A stretch of DNA of 45,338 nt from Oehlia diaphana (lineage: Eukaryota > Glomeromycota > Glomeromycetes > Glomerales > Glomeraceae), in the NCBI GenBank assembly GCA_003833135.1, contig QZLH01000690.1, forward strand, positions 2,453 to 47,790. Reading direction: 5' to 3'. Below are positions 29,799 through 41,776 of the stretch, piece after piece; position 1 is the stretch's first letter; each line of letters starts with the position of its first letter. Under the pieces are notes generated by a model. That model saw only the letters and a program-made list of their open reading frames with translations, was not told where the DNA came from and did no database searches. The position numbers and the translations under genes were made by a program.

Positions 29799-30810
29799 AT
29801 GGGAAAAACTAAATCAATAAAAAAGACCGCAGTTACATTATCTGTTCCAACGACTTCGTCAAATGAAACCAAGGTTCCAATAAAGAAATACACGGAAAGG
29901 GAAATTATAAATGTCTTACAATATATTCTTGATCATTATGATGATTGGATTAACAGAAAGATAAATCAAAGAAAAATCATCGTTGGAGCTTTAGATCATC
30001 ATAATATGAAAAATCGTACTCCATATGCAATGCACTTTAAAATTAGCAGATTGCAATTCGAATATAAGAATTGTGGTAGAACTATTGGTTATTCGAACAC
30101 TATTAATGATATGGTAGCGAAAATACTTAAAGAAAATGGAGCAATTGATACAGTTAAATTTAAGGAAGAGACAGTTTCTAATGATGAACAAATTATCGAA
30201 GGTATTGTATAATAAAGTTAAAGAATTCGAGAAAGGGTTGACAACTAAAAAGATATTCTCTAATAAATCGAATTTCTTACCTTCATTTATAGTCATGGAC
30301 AAACCTGCTTTGCAAGAAGGTGAATTAAATAAGATTCTCAAACACAATATTTGTGATCAAAGTAAAGGTCAAAAGCCATCGGGGCTGTCTCATGAACAAT
30401 TTGAAACTACTATTGTGCCTTCAAATAATGAATTTGGTGATTTTCTCTCGTTGATTCAAACTAATTGCGCACAAATATCAAGGTAAAATAAAAATAGTTT
30501 AATAGTTATAATAGTTATTATATATTGATAAATATTAATAATTAATTTGAGGTAATTTTATATTAGTTTAAATAAAGGTTATTCTATCCCACCTAATGTG
30601 TACACAATAATGGAGACATTAACAACAGGTGAAATATACAAGATGAAATTACAAGAAATTCGAAAAAAATTCCAAGAGGACAAGAATGAAACCAATAGAG
30701 AAGAATTTAAAGCAATTGAGAAACTTAATCAGTCGTATGCTGAAATTATATATATATTAAGTCAGATAGAAGTTAGAATGGCGGAAATGCATGCAAAGGG
30801 AATCATTTAA
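29799..30810 (+). CDS. Myb/SANT-like (trihelix-type) DNA-binding protein, three exons, intact
   Basis: Exons 29799-30201, 30293-30482 and 30567-30810; donors GTATTG and GTAAAA, acceptors TTTATAG and ATATTAG. The joins are in phase (1, then 2) and give 278 residues. Without splicing each frame stops, which explains the staggered open frames. The N-terminus is basic and Ser/Thr-rich (about 1-25). Residues about 28-110 (from KKYTEREIINVLQYILDHYD, with NRTPYAMHFKISRLQFEY) have the three-helix spacing of a Myb/SANT or trihelix domain. The C-terminal part from about 195 is helical and charged (KMKLQEIRKKFQEDKNETNR) and may dimerise. Likely a nuclear DNA-binding factor or a domesticated transposon-associated protein; the target is unknown. 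The domain call rests on pattern, not search. Confidence 0.72.
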
Positions 30811-32372
30811 AAGTAATTAGATTAGGCGGTTGAATTGCTATTACGAAGATTCAATCTATGCTTAAAATGAAAAATAATAAATTGTAACAATAAATATGTT
30901 ATTTTACATTAGAAAAACATATTTTGACAGTTGAATGAGTAATTGCGAAAATCCATATACCAGAGTGTTTATAGACTTGAGGTAGAGTGGTGAATTTTAT
31001 AGGAGAAAAAAATGCATCATTTATCTGTATTGAAGTATTAAAACTTAAAACTTGCATCATGAGATTTGCAATTATTGCAGAGGATCTAGATAATCATAGA
31101 GCAATACAAAGAAAATTAAGAAAATTTTCATTATAATAACATTTTACGCCTTCAAGCTTTCTTGCCAAACACTCGAATCAGATATTCAAGTTTCGGTATA
31201 CATTAGATAAATCGTGACATTTCGGATTTTATTGTGTTTATTATCTTATACTTCATTGACATTATTTCTATAGGAGAAGGAAAGGAAAATTTTAAGAAGC
31301 TATATAATAAACTATAAATTGTAAAAATAAACTAAAAACACTTTACTGTGAAGACATTACATAATAATAGATTTAAAGTAGAGTCTACTACATACAATAA
31401 TATATAACGTGTAATATCTTCGACACTTTTAAAGGTAGACAGATTATGACAACAATCCCATGTTATAATTACGTTTTTCTAAAAAAAATATCTTTACATA
31501 CATTGCATGATTTGGCTGATTTGGCTGATTTTACAAATCATGCGACTTTGCATAATAAGTCTATATTAAGTATATCAGGTTCTAAACCCGAAATTTTTTT
31601 GCACTTTGTATTACATCAAATAAAGGCGTTTACTTTAATATTCTTAATATAACTTGAGATCCGCTTTGTCGATCCTATCACATTTAAAATTTTCTTAATA
31701 TTACAATTACAATTTTACACTTAGAAAAAAATATTCATTTTATTTGATTTAAACTCACTTTTTGTAAAAATATACTTATAGTGTTAATTTTTAGATTATA
31801 ATTTAAAAATTATGTTTCTGAGATTGTTTTTAAACTTGAATTAATCTGGTATTACATTAAAATATGATGGTTTACATGTTAAGAATGTTAAGAGAAAATA
31901 ATTGGGTAAATACATGAAACAACGAAAGACAAATTTTTCAATAATAAACCCATCTATATTTTAATTTATATATGTACACAACAAGTTACTAGACTAACGA
32001 CATTAAAATAAAAATTGTAATTATTTTCAATATATTTATCGTTGGAGTAAAGTCAAAAACTGTGGAAAAATAAAAACAAATTCATCAAAAAGAAACAATG
32101 CATTTCACCTTTAATAATAATAATAAATCATAGATTTAAGATCAGAATCATGAGAAGTAAAAGCTATAAGTTGTAGTAATGTTAATTTTGTTTAAAAAAA
32201 CAAAAAACAAAGCAATAACAGTAAAAATAATTAAACATTTACCAGAACAGTTTTAAAAAAACAATTTTTTTTAAGAAATAAATTTAAATGAGATTGACAG
32301 CTGGTGTTACATGATCTATCGACCTCAGAAGTCGGAACTGATATCAATCTGTTGAGTTTAGATGTTTAATCG
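30811..32372. other. Intergenic, no gene seen
   Basis: Long AT-rich stretch. The open frame at 31446-31652 has no codon bias or recognisable motif. The short direct repeat TTGGCTGATTTGGCTGAT is at 31511-31528. Confidence 0.45.
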
Positions 32373-32380
32373 ATCAAGAC

Positions 32381-33475
32381 TAGAGATTGGAACCGGTCCA
32401 AAAAGTCTTAACCGGTTAATAACCGGTTAACCAAACCTTTAACCGGTTAATTAACCGGTTAAAATTCAATATTGAAATTCGGCCAGGATTAGCATCAAAT
32501 ATATTTTAATCCCGGCCAAAATTAGGCAAGACCAAAACTCTAACTAATCGAAAGAAAGACGAAATTCAGGTCAAAATTGTCTGGCTGGCACTATGAATTT
32601 CGGCCGCATTATGAATATTATATAACATAAAAAATTCTATCTTACCTGNNNNNNNNNNNNNNNNNNNNNNNNNNNNNNNNNNNNNNNNNNNNNNNNNNNN
32701 NNNNNNNNNNNNNNNNNNNNNNNNNNNNNNNNNNNNNNNNNNNNNNNNNNNNNNNNNNNNNNNNNNNNNNNNNNNNNNNNNNNNNNNNNNNNNNNNNNNN
32801 NNNNNNNNNNNNNNNNNNNNNNNNNNNNNNNNNNNNNNNNNNNNNNNNNNNNNNNNNNNNNNNNNNNNNNNNNNNNNNNNNNNNNNNNNNNNNNNNNNNN
32901 NNNNNNNNNNNNNNNNNNNNNNNNNNNNNNNNNNNNNNNNNNNNNNNNNNNNNNNNNNNNNNNNNNNNNNNNNNNNNNNNNNNNNNNNNNNNNNNNNNNN
33001 NNNNNNNNNNNNNNNNNNNNNNNNNNNNNNNNNNNNNNNNNNNNNNNNNNNNNNNNNNNNNNNNNNNNNNNNNNNNNNNNNNNNNNNNNNNNNNNNNNNN
33101 NNNNNNNNNNNNNNNNNNNNNNNNNNNNNNNNNNNNNNNNNNNNNNNNNNNNNNNNNNNNNNNNNNNNNNNNNNNNNNNNNNNNNNNNNNNNNNNNNNNN
33201 NNNNNNNNNNNNNNNNNNNNNNNNNNNNNNNNNNNNNNNNNNNNNNNNNNNNNNNNNNNNNNNNNNNNNNNNNNNNNNNNNNNNNNNNNNNNNNNNNNNN
33301 NNNNNNNNNNNNNNNNNNNNNNNNNNNNNNNNNNNNNNNNNNNNNNNNNNNNNNNNNNNNNNNNNNTAATTTAACCGGTTAAAAATTGTTTTTTAACCGG
33401 TTAACAAATGTTTTAACCGGTTAACCGTTTTAACCGGTTAATTAACCGGTTAAGCTTAACCGGTTCCAACCTCTA
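32381..33475. mobile_element. Non-autonomous hAT-like element, copy 2, inverted relative to copy 1, with 8-bp duplication ATCAAGAC and an internal gap
   Basis: Begins TAGAGATTGGAACCGGTCCA and ends TTAACCGGTTCCAACCTCTA. ATCAAGAC flanks both ends (32373-32380 and 33476-33483). The sequence is the reverse complement of the element at 27754-28290 with few changes. The N run 32649-33366 lies inside it. Confidence 0.9.
32649..33366. other. Assembly gap (718 N)
   Basis: The gap lies inside the hAT-like element. In copy 1 the same two flanks are only 149 bp apart (27862-28010), so the stated gap size is too large or extra DNA is inserted. Confidence 0.99.
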
Positions 33476-33483
33476 ATCAAGAC

Positions 33484-35275
33484 ATGTCTTTTAATTAACA
33501 AGTAAGTTAGATATAACTTGATTTCATTTTATAATTCATTTTAAATTAAAATAAAGTTAATAGACTTTGGCATGTTGTTTGATTTGATATATGTGGCATA
33601 TTTAATTATCGTATTTACTTTTTTGGTTCGAGATAGATTAGTTAAGATAATTCAATATTATATTATTGATACTGTTTTTAAGTTTTCTATATTCTAACGT
33701 CAATAAATTACTTCAATATGGAAAAAGTAGAACATTTAAGCATTACCAATTACCAGTGCGAAATCACAAAGCAAAAGCGTCAAAAGAGGTATCACTTTTA
33801 TACATGAATGTAATAGTATATTTTGAGTAAAAATTTATGATTCACATATCACTTCGGCTGTATTATTTTCATTGGGTTAATACTGTATGTACTTGGATAA
33901 TTTGGATAGCGGACTTTTTGATTTGCTATAGAGTTACTGTACAGTACTTGTTCCAGCGCGAATATCAAATCTGTTATTAACAGTTAAGCTTTAGCATCGC
34001 GTGACAATACATGTGCGTGGAATAACAAAAAAGCCAAAAAATAGTAGAAAAATCTTAATCATCGCCAATTAAAGAGTTTCAAGTGAATGTTTAGTTAATC
34101 ATGAATCATTCTAATAGAAAACTATACTTGTTGGGGATAGTTAAGAATTTACGGTCTTAAATATATAAAATTGAAGATGAAATTACGAAGCTCGAACTGA
34201 TCACTGATGCAGTAAGTGAAAGGTAGACCTTTTAGCATCTTCATCAGATGGACAATTTCTTAATTATTGACATTTTTCAAAATCTATACAATATGTACTA
34301 AGGAGTTAAGATTGTAATTAATTCTTTTCTAACCCTGTAAAAAAAAAATATTTTCGGAATTAATAACCTTATATCCTGGAATTTATCGAATTATTTACAT
34401 TTTCAGTGAATGGATCCGTGAAAGGCTCATTTTACGGAGATTTTGCAAAAATAATGGATAAAATTTTTTATAGGGTAAATGTTAGAACGAATTAATTTTA
34501 TAATAAATTTTTTGATCTCTACACATATAGTTTTAATTGCAACAAATTCAATTGAAGAAAAAGAAAATTATCAATGTGATTTGGAAACATTAATCTGATA
34601 CAATATTGTATTCACATTTATTGGTTTAATAATCCTTGTATCATGGATTGGTTGGAATAACTAGGTTATTCAAATATTGTTGAAATCGTAATTTTGAACA
34701 CGTTTTCATGTCAACTTTTAACACGGATAAACGAAATACAAGAAGTTTTTCAAAAAAAAAAAAAGCCTTATTAATGATAAAAGTCATAAAAATCCACAGG
34801 CATCCAACCTAGAGTTAGAAACGGCCAATATTATAGACAATCTGATAATTTTATTCGGATAAAGATCGTTCTATCAGAATAACTGTTTGTAATTTATTCT
34901 TTTAAAAAATATGGCGAGCCTATATAGACAGATTTGTATTTTTAAATACCAACTCCTGCTATTTTTTAAATAATAAACATGAAATAAATTGAAAAATCTT
35001 AATTTTAAAATACATGAGTTGGTATTTAAAAAATACCAATCCGTACGTCATAAAAAAATTACACTTTTATAATTATTTAATTATGATGTTCATTCTTTTT
35101 TTCGGAATTCTAGTTGTTACCAGTGTTAAAAATTTAAAAATCACATAAAACTAGCGTTTTTTTTTTAAATCCAATAATATTTATTTAATTCACTAAAAAA
35201 TTGAATACAAAATGAATAATATATATAATAATTCCCTAATAGATATACAGTATGAATATAACATTAAACGTATCC
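33484..35275. other. Intergenic, no gene seen
   Basis: AT-rich DNA between the hAT-like element and the 3' end of the F-box gene. Apart from the inverted repeat at 34931-35041, nothing is recognised. Confidence 0.45.
34931..35041. repeat. Inverted repeat with 25-bp arms
   Basis: The left arm GATTTGTATTTTTAAATACC plus AACTC and the right arm GAGTTGGTATTTAAAAAATA plus CCAATC are near-complements about 60 bp apart. It may be a small foldback element or a 3' structure. Confidence 0.6.
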
Positions 35276-37008
35276 CTAATACATCTCATCTATAAATTCA
35301 TATGCTCTAACATATAAATTATTGTATTCTTTAACTTTAATATTATATGATTCAAATTCCTTCAATTCATCTGTCATAAAAAACAACTCTTTTTTATCCC
35401 TATATTTACTTGCTAGAATTTCTATATATCCTTCAATAGCTAAATATTCAACCCTTTTTTCTTTCATAATATATTCCTTTATATATGGTAAAAAATCATC
35501 ATATAAATTATTAATTTTAAATAATAATTTCTTAATAAAAATATGGTTTAAATTCTTTAAAAATATTTCCCAAATATTTTTTCTAATCGGAGTATTAAAA
35601 TATAAATTCAAATATTCTAATTTACAAGGAAGAACATGAGCTAATCTTAATAATAATTCTATTCTAGACTCATCTTTTTCATCATATGAAGTAAAAGTAG
35701 ATATAGAAAGATAATTAAGGGTTTGTTCAAAAATTTTGACTGAATCTAATACAATATGAGATTTTTGAATACTAGATGTATGTATACCAAAAAATTTAAT
35801 TCTTTTACAATAATTATTAATAAATTCTAATGATTTATATCTTAATTCATCATTTACATATAAATCAAAACCAATATTTTCTAAATATTCCCAACTTTTT
35901 GAAATAATTTCATTAATAATTCAATATGTAAATTTCTATTTTCATCACTCATAAAAAATTCATGTTCATCCTTTCTTAAAAATAAAGATATTAATTTAAA
36001 TGGTTTGTTAAGATCAATGATTTGTTGAATAAAATTAGAATTAAAAATAAAACAATCAATTACATGAATAGATTCTAAAACATTTAATTGTTCAAATGCT
36101 TTTTTTATATATATTATAGTTCTAAAATCAATTCTATGAAATATAATATTTTTTAAAGATTTTGAACTATCAGTATTACCAATAATATTATATAATGGTA
36201 TACTTACAGAAGAAAATGGAAGCATATATTCACTTATATATCTAATATGTGAAAAAATAATTTTTAAATTTTTTTGTGAATTAATAATTTGTGATAATTG
36301 ATCTTCAATTATAAAATGATTATTTTTAAAACTATTATATTCAGAAAATATAATATGAAATGATGAAATTGAATTACAATGATAATAAAAACATTTTAAA
36401 AATTTATAATCAAAATCATATTCTCTAATAGCTTCATTAAAATGAAGTTTTAAAATTTTCATATTATTAATAAATTTTGGATTTTCTAAGATCAAATTAA
36501 AAATTGAATTAAAATATTTTTTACCCATTGTAAGGTATTTATATGAAATTTCGATTTCAAAAGTATTTAATTTAGCTTCATTTTCAATAAATATTTTAAT
36601 TAATAAAAAAAATGTACGACCATTTGAAAAAGTAAAATTCTTATTAGTTCTATTAATTTCAAACCAATTTATAATAATTGAACACATATTTCTTGTATTT
36701 ATACATTTAATAAAATTGGAATAATTGAATAATGTTTTTGTTGGTAATATAATTCCACATTTATTTAATAATGTTTTGTCTCTTTCATTTATTTTTTGTA
36801 AATAAATTTCAATAAAATGAAAATTTTTATAATTTTTAGGATTTTTCATTGAAAAAGGATCTTTCCATAATAATGGAATCGTAATTTGACATAAAAATTT
36901 ATTAATTAAAATACATGAACGTAATGTTGGAATGTCATCTTGAAAATATTGAATAATATCATATGTTAATTCGGGAAAATTTCCTAAAAATACTTTTGAG
37001 CATGCCAT
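35276..37008 (-). pseudogene. F-box protein gene with one frameshift near the C-terminal third
   Basis: The minus-strand start is placed at ATG 37008 (MACSKVFLGNFPELTYDII), since the more upstream ATG at 37113 adds an unrelated hydrophobic stretch. Residues about 8-50 form an F-box (FPELTYDIIQYFQDDIPTLR, then ILINKFLCQITIPLLW). The rest is leucine-rich and irregular, as in Rhizophagus F-box proteins. The first frame runs to a TAG near 35881, and the second frame continues from about 35890 (SWEYLENIGFDLYVNDELRY) to TAA at 35276. Inserting one base near 35884-35890 (AATATTTA against an expected AATTATTTA) would restore GNYLEN; the break is therefore one lost T or A. Combined length is about 577 residues. 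The role would be substrate selection for an SCF ubiquitin ligase. Real decay and sequencing error are both possible. Confidence 0.75.
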
Positions 37009-37210
37009 ATTGCAAAACGAAGAAAGAAAAAAAAGAAAAAAAAAGGGAATTACTCGGAGAGTTGGAGTTATTTTCTTGATATATATGGTGATCAAGTGAT
37101 ATACCCATTCCATTTATAGATAACAAGGGATCATCATTTTAACCAATCAGTTTACCCAAAAAATTCAAAAATGATTTTGATGCAAATTTATGTCGATCAT
37201 TATTAATTTA

Positions 37211-37525
37211 ATAGTATGGATGGCAGAGGATATAAATTCATTGAGAAAGAATTTGGATGAATTAAAACTATAATTAGAGTTTTAGAACAAGAACAAAAGA
37301 ACTAAAAAATTTAGCAGTAGATGAGAATCAAGGATTTCAGCAGTACAAGTTTATGAATAATGGTCGTTGAAATAAATATCTTAAGTGTCAATTAAAATAA
37401 TTATTCTAGAATTTATTTAATAATATAACGTATTTAACAAAAAAAAAAAAAAATATGCAATTCTAGAAATTCTAGAAAAATTTTTTATTAGATTATAACT
37501 ATATTTTTATATTTTGTTAAAATTT
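37211..37525 (+). pseudogene. 3' relic of the pseudokinase/coiled-coil family (C-terminal codons and 3' UTR)
   Basis: ATGGCAGAGGATATAAATTC and then TGAGAAAGAATTTGGATGAA match the last coding part of copy 2 (25990-26035), followed by shifted and stopped sequence. The next 200 bases match the 3' flank of copy 1 (TATTCTAGAATTTATT, then TTATAACTATATTTTTATAT). It lies just upstream of the F-box start, in the opposite orientation. Confidence 0.8.
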
Positions 37526-38204
37526 ATTTAATGAGATGGATTCTATCTTCAAATCTATAATTTACCAATGTAAAATTAAAGTGAATAATACAGATTGATC
37601 AAGTAAATAACATCAAGTTACAAGTTTTACTTATTGTTACTCCCTATAATACTGATAATATTTATAAGGGTTTGTTACTTTCTTACACTCTTCAGTTCCA
37701 ACACTGTCACTATTTTTATCAACAGTCGAAATAATGATAAAAAAAATTTTTAAGCTACATTCATTAAAAAAGGATCCTGATGAATTCTGTCTTAAAATAA
37801 ATAAAAAATGTTTAGAATTACTTTGAAAAGAATAGCAAAGACAGTAGAAATTAACAGATCGGAAGTATTTAGTAATCAATTTTTTCTGTTACAATTTTAA
37901 ACAATTCATGTATAATTTTGGAAAAGATCAGGCTGATTTTGATTGTCGATCCGAAAAAAAAAATTTTTTTTTAAAAAAAAAAAGTGAATTACATCTTTTT
38001 ATCACTACAAAGAGTATTTCGGTTTTCATAGTAATTTTTTTTTTAAATTTTATAAATATAAATATGCCAATATGTTTTTAGTCGTGCATTTGATTTTAAA
38101 TTATAGTTGGAATATCATTATAAAATTCATATGATGGTTATACTATTTAAAGAGTAAATTTAAAGAAGGTAGCACCAGGAGTAAATTATTTAGCAGAAAT
38201 GTTT
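37526..38204. other. Intergenic, no gene seen
   Basis: AT-rich with poly-A/poly-T foldback at 37955-37980. The small minus-strand open frame at 37637-37879 has no support. Confidence 0.4.
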
Positions 38205-38510
38205 AAAGTGAACTATTTATTCAGATTGAATACAGCGTTGATAGAAAGGGTAGTAGAAACAAGCCCAGCAAACATTAGACGCCGCAATTACTAGAGCTAA
38301 AGCAGTAGAAATAGAAAATCAAATGATGATACAAAATATGATTTACAGTATGTCAATCATCATCGCCCCAGCATTAACAAATATTAGCAGACGAAGTTTT
38401 TAATTCTGCCCAAAATCCTACCCAAAATCCTACCCTAATTTCTGGTAATACTCAATTTTTTATACCTCAAATGACGATAATAGAATTTTCACGAGAGTTA
38501 CGAAAATCTT
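38205..38510 (+). pseudogene. Gag-like retroelement relic
   Basis: Frames broken by stops spell ENYLFRLNTALIERVVET-like, then LDAAITRAKAVEIENQMM, then NPTQNPTLISGNTQFFIPQ. The AITRAKAVE stretch recalls the end of a retrotransposon gag domain followed by a Gln/Asn/Pro-rich linker. No LTRs or later domains are seen. The call is tentative. Confidence 0.4.
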
Positions 38511-38852
38511 AAAAATTCGCTTAAACAGTGTAAACAGTTAAACTCGTTATATGAAGAGAATTTTCTGTTTAAAGATACCAATACTTAGGAACTTAATAGT
38601 TAATCACGTTGCAATAAAAAAAAGGTTTTATTTATTATTAACAAAATTTTAATATATAGACAGATTTCAAATTCATGAATTAAAATATAATCTATTAAAT
38701 TATTTTTTAATACATAACGTGGACTTATAAAAAGTAAATTCAATTATTGACACCAAAAAAACATTATACTACATTCCCGTCATTTAAAAATACTATACAT
38801 AATAAATACATTTTTTTTACAAATTCATACCATTTTTGAAATAACTCAATTA
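38511..38852. other. 3' flank of the membrane-protein gene
   Basis: AT-rich, no gene. It holds the presumed 3' UTR of the minus-strand gene ending at 38853. Confidence 0.4.
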
Positions 38853-40398
38853 TTAATGTTCTAATAAGTAATATTTAATCACGGATTTAATTTCAGTAAG
38901 TTCATGTTCGATGAGATTTGTCCGTTCATCTTGACTGAGCTTTGATCGAGTAGGTGAAAGTTTTAGAATTTGAGCTTTAGCTTCATCTGGATCTTCAACG
39001 TCAATCACAAAAACACTTGGGGATTTTTCTTTAAGGAGTTTATGTGCATAACCCCATGGATTCACACGAGAATCACCAAAGAGTACTACAGCAATTCCTC
39101 CAACGACTCCTATTTAATTACCAAAAAAATAAATTAATAAAGTACCCAATCAAATTGTTAAAATATATACTAAAAAATATATATACTAACCTAGAGCACC
39201 ACCAGCTGATCCAATAGCACCTAGAATAGTGGATGAACTATATTGAAAGTTTGTAAGTGAAATAAGTTAATTATTAACATAGTATTTTAAATAAATCAAT
39301 AGTTAATAATATTTGTTAAAACCGTTAATTTACCGATTTTCGGTTGTTGATTCCTGAATAAAACTTCCAGCAGCAACAGAGAAATAACCAGTTGTTCCAA
39401 CTGGTGCATTAAATGGATTACTATTAAAAGGAAAATAATTAACTAAGCTTTCTATCTTTGGTGTTGTATGGTAATTGGGACCGAATCCTATAATAGCACT
39501 AGCATCACCCGGAAGAATGGCATTATATACGCTCGTTTTAAATTTGACCTAGAAAATATATAATAAAGGTTAATAAAATAATGTGTATTAAATTGAAAAA
39601 TTAATTAGTAATGTGAACCGTTTTACCAATGCAACATATTTGGACATTCCAGCAATAAAATTCCATTGAAGTTTCAACTCTGATCGAGTAGCCTTGTCCA
39701 TTTCACTAACAACCTTCTCTGGTTGCAAAAATGGATCGAAATCTAATAAAAATATTTTTTTAAAAAAAAAAAAAATTAATGAATTGAACAAACTTTTTAA
39801 ATTTATTCTCTTGATAATTTTTACTAACCGGGAGAAATTAATTGTACGGAAAGTGAAGCTATGCCAAGAGTATTTACTTCTGCAGCGGTTGTATTTTCAT
39901 AGAAATAGAATCCAATCTTTGACAAACCATCAATAGGCTTGTCTGGGTGGGCGTACTTGATAGTTTTGTTAGCCTTGAAGGTATAACAGAAATTTCGATG
40001 GGTACCCAAATCGGATAAATCAGAACTTATATAATTATTACAACTATTAAGTCCATTATTATTCCCGTTTTTCATTATAAAATCGCAACGCAATATTGTC
40101 AGATCTGAAGACGTCCCACATATTTTTATATCTATAAAAAAAAAAAAAAAAAAAAAATTTACTTTTAGTTGGATCCAATTTTCGTAATTTAATCTGTTGA
40201 TAGTAAATAATAAGGTTTACCAGGAACATCTATTTGATCCAAGAATTTTTGCTCAACATTCAAAAGTGGCTTATCTGTTACAAGTATATATATCAAAAAA
40301 GCTAAGTAGGTGACATAAATTATAGTAAGTAATCCACATATAATGAAGCGGAGATTGCGAAATCGTCTTGACTCATCCTCTCGCTTAACAAATTCCAT
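38853..40398 (-). CDS. Two-pass membrane protein with a large Cys-containing outer domain, six exons, intact
   Basis: Minus-strand exons 40398-40221, 40131-39829, 39742-39627, 39548-39334, 39237-39191 and 39109-38853; all introns are GT-AG and the joined frame is open for 371 residues. A charged N-terminus (MEFVKREDESRRFRNLR) precedes a first membrane helix at about 18-42 (FIICGLLTIIYVTYLAFLIY). A soluble region of about 220 residues follows with Cys at CGTSSD, LRCDF, NSCNNY and NFCYTF. A second, Gly/Ala-rich membrane segment is encoded across the exon 5/6 junction (TILGAIGSAGGALGVVGGIA). A charged tail contains VFVIDVEDPDEAKAQILKL. Topology is probably tail, loop outside, tail inside. The codons are less AT-biased than the F-box gene, as for a conserved housekeeping gene. 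The family is not recognised; the function is unknown. Confidence 0.82.
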
Positions 40399-40679
40399 AA
40401 TTTAATAAAATTTTCAATAAAATCGTAAAAATAATAAGAAACTGTGAAATGCTAAGTTAAGCTCAAAAGTATCAATTTTTAACTGGTTTATTTTACGCCA
40501 ACTCGGTTTTTTGTGGAACGGATAATCGGGTCTCACAGGAAAGTGAATAATTGTATTGTAAATTTCTAAATGAAGAATAATATACGATAAAAGTATTTCC
40601 AGATTAATTTAAATGATTGGAAATGGTGAATTTCTTAATGAAATACTCTTAATGAAATATTATCGTGATTGAAAATGCG

Positions 40680-40713
<34 letters not shown>

Positions 40714-41546
40714 AAATACACGAATAAATACAAACAATTTCTTTTTAGATTTATCATTGTCTAAAACAAATATTCCTTATTCTTCATTTTGATTATTCTC
40801 CTATAAAAAGAATAAAAAAAAGAATATAAGGTTATATTTTTATATAACTTAAAGAAGAAATAATTATCAAAAATTCGGGAATTTGAAATACTAAATTTTA
40901 ATTTATTTTCATTTTTTTCGGTTTTTGACCGAATTAAAAACTTTGGTTTCTACGAGTTTTTGTATGATGTCGTTATGTAATCTTATTAATCATGTACTCA
41001 TTGATAATTGCTACATTTAGTAAATGGATAAAAAAAAAACTTTTTTATTGTGGATATGTAAACAAATAATCTAACTAAATTTGTTGTTCGGGTCATGTCG
41101 GATCATGTCGGGTCATGCAGGAGGGTATCATTTTACCGGTTTATCATTCTGTGATACAGTACAAATTAGCCAGACATAACATACCCTCAATATTGTGAAT
41201 TGTGAATTACGAAATAATAATTATTATTTATTTTAACAAATTATTCCCAATGCTATCAATTTAGTTCAATTTGCGATCTGCTAAATATTTTCGTTATCGA
41301 AAAGGCGTTTAAAAAGAAAAAAAAATAATATCGAAGGTATTTATTAAGACAAATAACGTGTTATAATTATGAATTTTAAATAATTGAACGATCTTGAATA
41401 TGAACGTTCAATAAAAAATTTGTACTAATTATTTTATTATTTTATTTTGACTATATTTAATATGAATAAATTTCTACAATGACACGCTATTTAGAAATAA
41501 ATATATGACGTAGTCAGTAATCTAAAGTCTCTTCATATATAAACGA
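40399..41546. other. Intergenic, no gene seen
   Basis: Contains a poly-T/poly-A foldback at 40680-40716 and a short direct repeat (GGGTCATGTC, three times with changes) at 41100-41128. No ORF is supported. Confidence 0.45.
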
Positions 41547-41554
41547 CGGGTCAG

Positions 41555-41768
41555 TAGTGCTTCGATCCGGATGGGTTTTTAACGGATCAATCCGCGGTTA
41601 ACTACGGTTTGGCATCGGTTTATTTGAGTCGGAGCTATAAGTATGGCCAAAATTGATAAAATTTGTAGAAGAATAATTTTTTTAAACCTAACAAAAATTA
41701 TAGTTTGACAAAAATAATGGAAAAATGTTGTGATGCTAATCAACGGATCAATCCGGATCGAAGCAATA
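41555..41768. mobile_element. Small hAT-like MITE, 214 bp, with 8-bp duplication CGGGTCAG
   Basis: Begins TAGTGCTTCGATCCGGATGG and ends ATCCGGATCGAAGCAATA, a near-perfect inverted repeat. CGGGTCAG flanks both sides (41547-41554 and 41769-41776). The inner part has the inverted word ACGGATCAATCCG repeated. No ORF. Confidence 0.88.
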
Positions 41769-41776
41769 CGGGTCAG

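Noticed and set aside
30136..30486. A separate gene starting at 30136
   Set aside because: Its 5' part is intron and shifted exon 1 sequence of the 29799 gene; splicing joins its 3' part (30293-30482) to that gene.
35322..35639. Plus-strand open frame opposite the F-box gene
   Set aside because: It is the antisense of the F-box C-terminal coding region.
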